Shown here: positions 42,329 through 45,495 of the stretch, piece by piece
Layout of the letters: each line of letters opens with the position of its first letter
How positions within the stretch are numbered: the first letter of the stretch is position 1
Assembly (NCBI GenBank): GCA_004010275.1
Contig: RBWT01000053.1
Span: 1 to 45,495, forward strand
DNA length: 45,495 nucleotides
From: Streptomyces huasconensis
Lineage (GTDB): Bacteria > Actinomycetota > Actinomycetes > Streptomycetales > Streptomycetaceae
Direction of reading: 5' to 3'
The notes under the pieces: generated by a model
Databases searched by the model: none
What the model was told of the DNA's origin: nothing
The model's input: the letters and a program-made list of their open reading frames with translations, nothing else
Translations under genes and position numbers: made by a program

Positions 42329-43113
42329 GTGACCCCTGACTCGACGTCTTCTGACTCGACCGACTCGACGCAATCCGACGCGATATGGCCCGAGACGTTC
42401 AGTGGCGATGCCGAATGTCTCCCTGATCTGATCGATCCTGTCCGCTTCGTGCTCTTCGACTTCGACGGCCCCATCTGCCGGCTCTTCGCCCGGCACTCGG
42501 CGAAGCGGGTGGCGGAGGACCAGGTCCGGTGCCTGGCGGGGCTCGGGCTGCCCGGCCTGCTCTCCGAGGAGGAGCGGAGCCAGCCGACCCGTACGTCGTC
42601 CTGCGCGCCGTCGACCGCCGCCGCCCCCGCAGCGACCTGGTCGAGGAGCTGGCGAAGCGCCTCACCCAGCACGAGCTGAGCGCCGTGCGGTCCGCCTTCC
42701 CCACCCCGTACGTCGACCCGCTGATCCGCACCTGGTCGGCGCTCGGCGTGCGGCTGGCCGTCACCACCAACAACTCACCCGAGGCCGCCAGCAGTTACCT
42801 CGCCTCGCGCGGCCTCCTGGAGTGCTTCGCCCCGCACATCTACGGCCGCACCCAGGACCTGCGACTCCTGAAACCCGACCCGCACTGCCTGCACCGCGCC
42901 CTGCGCGCCATGGGCGCCGACCCGCGGGCCAGCCTGATGATCGGCGACACCCCCACGGACTTCCAGGCCGCCGAACAGGCGGGCGTCCGCTTCCTCGGCT
43001 ACGCCCGCAACGAACGCAAGGCGCGGCTGCTGTGGGAGGCGGGGGCACGGCATCTGGTGTCGTCCCTGGAGCCGGTTCTGATGAGGCTGCGCAGCAGGGG
43101 GGTCGGCCGCTAG
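42329..43113 (+). CDS. devB: HAD-family hydrolase DevB (one apparent frameshift)
   Basis: About 261 residues when repaired. HAD motif I is FVLFDFDGPICRLF, with the first Asp as nucleophile and the second reading Asp in FDG. Motif II is AVTTNNSP, motif III Lys in LLKPDPHCL, and motif IV GDTPTDFQAA. The long Ser/Thr/Asp-rich N-terminus is unusual, and GTG 42329 has no ribosome site; translation may depend on coupling with devA. The frame breaks near 42572 after GAGGAGGAG; one added base restores it. A phosphatase or phosphoglycolate-type hydrolase; substrate unknown. Confidence 0.86.
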
Positions 43114-43393
43114 GCGGGGGGGCCGGGGAGGTCCCCGACAGGGTTCGGGAGCGTGGGTGCGGCCGGGGGTGTCGTGTCCTCGTACGGGCGAGCGCGCATT
43201 AGCTCGTGCGGAGGGTGGGGTCCGTGGCGTGGGTGCCGTCGGCAGGGGCGGTGGGATCGCAGAGGTAGCCTGCTCCACTCCGTCCTCACGGCCCCAAGTC
43301 CCCATTGCCCCACGACCCCACGACCCCACGACCCCGCGACCCCTCGCCCTCACGTCGGATCGCTCCGAGGCGTCCCAGGCTGAAAGAACAGCG
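43114..43393. other. Intergenic region with 8-bp repeats
   Basis: A 280-bp stretch without a supported gene. It contains CCCCACGA units in tandem at 43308, 43316 and 43324, then CCCCGCGA at 43332 and a partial unit to 43346, a C-rich minisatellite about 50 bp before the kinase gene. An AGAGGTAGCCT segment near 43261 may be part of its promoter. Confidence 0.6.
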
Positions 43394-44536
43394 ATGTCAT
43401 CCCAAGCGACTTCCGCGGCCCGGGAGCGTGCCGCTCGGGTGAGCGGCAGTGAGCGGGTCCTCGTAGGCCCTCTCAAGGGTTACCACCACGAGACCTACGT
43501 CTTTCCCCTGCCGGGGGAGGCGGAGGGGCCGGGGCGGGTCCGGTGGAAGTGCCGGGAGCCGCGCGGCGAACTGCTCTGGTTCGACCGGCGTTGCTTCCGT
43601 TCGGAAGAGGAGCTGGTGCGGGCTCTGAGCGGGCACATCAGCCGGATTCCGGATGTCATCGATGTCGGTGACGTCGGTGACGTCGGTGACGTCGGTGACG
43701 TCGGCGATGTGGGTGGCTGCTTGGGCTTTGGGCTGCAGAGGTTCATCGAGGGGCGGACGCTGGGGGCGTGTCACACGTTCTCCGACCCCATTCCCGGGCG
43801 GCTGATCGCGCAGATCGTCCAACTCTTCGGGGAGTTGGCCGGTGTCGACCCGGACGCGTTGGCGGTGGAACGCAGGTGCGTCCCCGCGGACCGCCCGCCC
43901 GACGGGGACTCCACGGCGTTCCTGGAGCGGCTGGTCCTCTTCACCGAGGAACAGGTCTATCTGCGCAACGCCCCCAGGTTCGGCGAACTCTTCCACGCGC
44001 TCGGCGTCGAGAGGCAGTGCTTCGAGAAGCTGCGGGAAGGCCTCGCGGACCTGACCCCGAGGCCGTTCTCGCTGCTCCATGGCGATCTTCACCGGGAGAA
44101 CTTCATCGTCGACCGGTACGGACAGCTGTGGACCATCGACTGGGAGCTGGCCATGGTGGGCGACCCGCTCTATGACCTGGCCACCCACCTCTATTTGATG
44201 CGGTACCGGCCCGACCAGGCGCAAGAGGTGACGCGGCGCTGGTGCGAGGCCGTCGAGGAGGTGCGGCCGGGCAGCTCCGAGGGGTGGGAGCGGGACCTTC
44301 CGCGCCTCCTCGACTACAAAAAGGCGCAGTCGGTGTTCACGGACGTCATCCGCTCGGCGCTCACGCTGGACACGAAGCCGGCGTTCCCCTGGTGGCCGCT
44401 GCACCGCGGCGGCCGGAAGATCGAGGAAGTCCTCACCCGCGCCCGTGGACCGCTGGGCCTGGAGGATGTGCCGACGCATCGGCGGATCGTGGAGGCGTTG
44501 CGGGACTGGGCGCGGGCGGACGCCGCTCACGCGTAG
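43394..44536 (+). CDS. Aminoglycoside phosphotransferase-like kinase with (DVG)6 tract
   Basis: A 380-residue APH/choline-kinase-fold protein. Catalytic loop LLHGDLHRENFIV (HGDxxxxN) and the metal-binding TIDWELAMVGDPLYDLA are intact. The N-lobe has GPLKGYHHETYVFPLP and WKCREPRGE. Residues about 90-107 are six DVG repeats in a surface position between N-lobe strands. The C-terminal WWPLHRGGRKIEEVL and PTHRRIVEALRDWA match stand-alone Streptomyces phosphotransferases of unknown substrate. ATG 43394 follows GAAAGAA. Overlaps the convergent TetR gene by 10 bp. Confidence 0.85.
   Translation: MSSQATSAARERAARVSGSERVLVGPLKGYHHETYVFPLPGEAEGPGRVRWKCREPRGELLWFDRRCFRSEEELVRALSGHISRIPDVIDVGDVGDVGDVGDVGDVGGCLGFGLQRFIEGRTLGACHTFSDPIPGRLIAQIVQLFGELAGVDPDALAVERRCVPADRPPDGDSTAFLERLVLFTEEQVYLRNAPRFGELFHALGVERQCFEKLREGLADLTPRPFSLLHGDLHRENFIVDRYGQLWTIDWELAMVGDPLYDLATHLYLMRYRPDQAQEVTRRWCEAVEEVRPGSSEGWERDLPRLLDYKKAQSVFTDVIRSALTLDTKPAFPWWPLHRGGRKIEEVLTRARGPLGLEDVPTHRRIVEALRDWARADAAHA
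43661..43714 (+). repeat. In-frame 9-bp tandem repeat inside the kinase gene
   Basis: Six consecutive 9-bp units GATGTCGGT / GACGTCGGT / GATGTGGGT encode Asp-Val-Gly. Three central units are identical. Because the unit is a multiple of three, copy-number change would keep the frame. Confidence 0.9.
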
Positions 44537-45177
44537 CGCTGAAGGCCGCTGCGCAGCTGGGCGAAGGCGCGGTTCGCGGAGGCCACCGCGTCGGGCCAGG
44601 CGTCGTCCGCGCTCTCGCCCCCGGTGATCCGGCGCCAGTTCTCCTCCGCGAGGACCCGCTGGACGGCGACGATCTGGGCCGCGGCAAGGCGGGACTCCAG
44701 GGGCCGGCCGCCGTGCGCGGTGGTCAGGGCCTCGGCGAGGGCCTGCTCGGAGCGGTGCTGGTAGCCGTGGAGGCGGGCGACCAGGGACGGGGTGCCGTAG
44801 AGGAGGCGGTGGAAGGCGAGCACGGCGGGGGCGTCGCAGAGGCCGGTCACCGGGTCCCGGCGTTCGAGGCCGTCCAGGAAGTGGCGGTGGAGGGCGTCTA
44901 GGGCGGGGCGCTTGGCGGGGCGGGCGGCGACGACGCGGGCCGGTTCGTCCTCGTGGTCGGCGAAGCGGTGCAGGACCAGGTCTTCCTTCGAGGCGAAGTA
45001 GCGGAAGAGGGTCGGCTTGGAGACCTCCGCCGCGGCGGCCACCTCGGCGACCGACACCTGGTCGAAGCCCTTCTCCAGGAAGAGCGCGATCGCCGTCTCG
45101 GAGATCGCCTGGTGGCGCTGCTGCTTCTTGCGGGTGCGCAGGCCGGGTTCGGGGGGCCGGGTGTCGCTGCTGGTCAT
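44527..45177 (-). CDS. TetR-family transcriptional regulator
   Basis: A 216-residue regulator. The N-terminal TetR helix-turn-helix is RKKQQRHQAISETAIALFLEKGFDQVSVAEVAAAAEVSKPTLFRYFASKEDLVLHRF. The ligand domain is helical with FHRLLYGTPSLVARLHGYQHRSEQALAEAL. Divergent from a gene starting at 45449, with a long array of direct repeats between; in this arrangement TetR proteins usually repress the divergent gene, often an exporter. The 3' end overlaps the kinase gene. Confidence 0.92.
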   Translation of the reverse strand: MTSSDTRPPEPGLRTRKKQQRHQAISETAIALFLEKGFDQVSVAEVAAAAEVSKPTLFRYFASKEDLVLHRFADHEDEPARVVAARPAKRPALDALHRHFLDGLERRDPVTGLCDAPAVLAFHRLLYGTPSLVARLHGYQHRSEQALAEALTTAHGGRPLESRLAAAQIVAVQRVLAEENWRRITGGESADDAWPDAVASANRAFAQLRSGLQRYA

Positions 45178-45207
45178 GGGGGGAGGGCAGGTCTGGGGGG
45201 TCGGGGG

Positions 45208-45434
45208 GTTACTCGGTTACGGGTGTGCCTGGGTTGCGGGCGTGCCTGGGTTACGGGTGTGCCTCGGTCACGAACGTGCCTGGGTTGCGGGCGTGCCTCG
45301 GTCACGAACGTGCCTGGGTTGCGGGTGTGCCTCGGTCACGAACGTGCCTCGGTTACGGGCGTTACTCGGTTCTGGACGTGACTCGGTTGCGGGCGGGGCG
45401 CGCGTTACTCGGTTACGAATTTAACTCGGTTACA
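45208..45434. repeat. 17-bp direct repeat array, 13 copies
   Basis: The CTSGGTTRCG core recurs exactly every 17 bp at 45212, 45229, 45246, 45263, 45280, 45297, 45314, 45331, 45348, 45365 and 45382, then, after a 9-bp insertion, at 45408 and 45425. Copies nearest the divergent gene read ACTCGGTTACG; middle copies alternate CCTGGGTTGCGG and CCTCGGTCACGA, so they expanded as a 34-bp pair. It fills the TetR upstream region and is best read as amplified operator sequence. Confidence 0.88.
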
Positions 45435-45448
45435 TTATCCTGGCAGGC

Positions 45449-45495
45449 ATGGCCGCCCCGACCCCCCAGACCTGCCCTCCCCCCACCTCCCTCAC
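45449..45495 (+). CDS. Start of a divergent gene (partial, runs off the window)
   Basis: ATG 45449 opens AAPTPQTCPPPTS with no stop before the window end. TTACATTATCC just upstream offers a -10 element, and GGCAGG a weak ribosome site. A Pro/Thr-rich start next to a divergent TetR gene is typical of MFS drug exporters, but too little is visible to name it. Confidence 0.45.
   Translation, partial: MAAPTPQTCPPPTSL

Noticed and set aside
45223..45381. Repeat protein with CLGCGRA motifs from the 17-bp array
   Set aside because: 17 is not a multiple of three, so the pattern cycles through frames; no start or ribosome site.
45208..45434. CRISPR-like array
   Set aside because: Units are 17 bp and abut without unique spacers; there are no cas genes. 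It is a tandem direct repeat.

Overview
The window is high-GC actinobacterial DNA and almost certainly comes from a Streptomyces chromosome core. Gene content and order (csoR, pit, pstSCAB, NUDIX-CHAD-ppk, mshD, a two-component pair with an S1C protease, glnR, cysA/sseC, nur, rsiG, devE-devA-devB) match, from memory, the S. coelicolor region around SCO4136 to SCO4191. Codons end mostly in G or C, many starts are GTG, and neighbouring genes often share ATGA/GTGA stop-start overlaps.

Layout. (1) 0-6.7 kb: a copper-sensing CsoR repressor with its operator, a Pit phosphate transporter with its PhoU-like partner, and the pstS-C-A-B high-affinity phosphate operon on the minus strand, with an 11-nt-register PHO box and a strong hairpin between pstS and pstC. 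(2) 6.7-11.1 kb: an accessory island containing a frameshifted GlxA/AraC-type regulator and a compact lasso-peptide cluster A-C-B1-B2. The 44-residue precursor is too short to be an obvious ORF. Its predicted core GYGNAWDSKNGLF is, from memory, that of huascopeptin, which has a seven-residue Gly1-Asp7 ring. No exporter gene is present. (3) 11-15 kb: NUDIX, CHAD and polyphosphate kinase. (4) 15-17.5 kb: a GntR-controlled ABC transporter under a long palindrome. (5) 17.5-24 kb: mycothiol synthase, a secreted 5'-nucleotidase, a DUF2993 protein, a cupin and an XRE/DUF397 pair. (6) 24-29 kb: sensor kinase, response regulator, HtrA-like protease, LacI regulator and GlnR. (7) 29-38.5 kb: hydrolase, MoaD-like protein, membrane proteins, the sulfur block (Cys-rich leader peptide, rhodanese, SseC), DsrE, nitrobindin-like protein, Nur, YgfZ, Dtd and the WhiG anti-sigma factor RsiG. 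(8) 38.5-45.5 kb: an Eis-like acetyltransferase, the paralogous developmental regulators devE and devA with duplicated promoter architecture, devB, a kinase with a (DVG)6 tract, and a TetR gene facing a 13-copy 17-bp repeat array and the start of a divergent gene.

Functional themes are phosphate (pit, pst, ppk, 5'-nucleotidase), metal control (CsoR, Nur), nitrogen control (GlnR), sulfur and thiol metabolism (mshD, cysA/sseC) and development (rsiG, devA/devE).

Caution: seven otherwise conserved genes carry nine apparent single-base losses in G/C-rich contexts, all in the minus-one direction. This looks more like consensus sequencing error than gene decay. Coordinates of those genes are given for the repaired reading frame.
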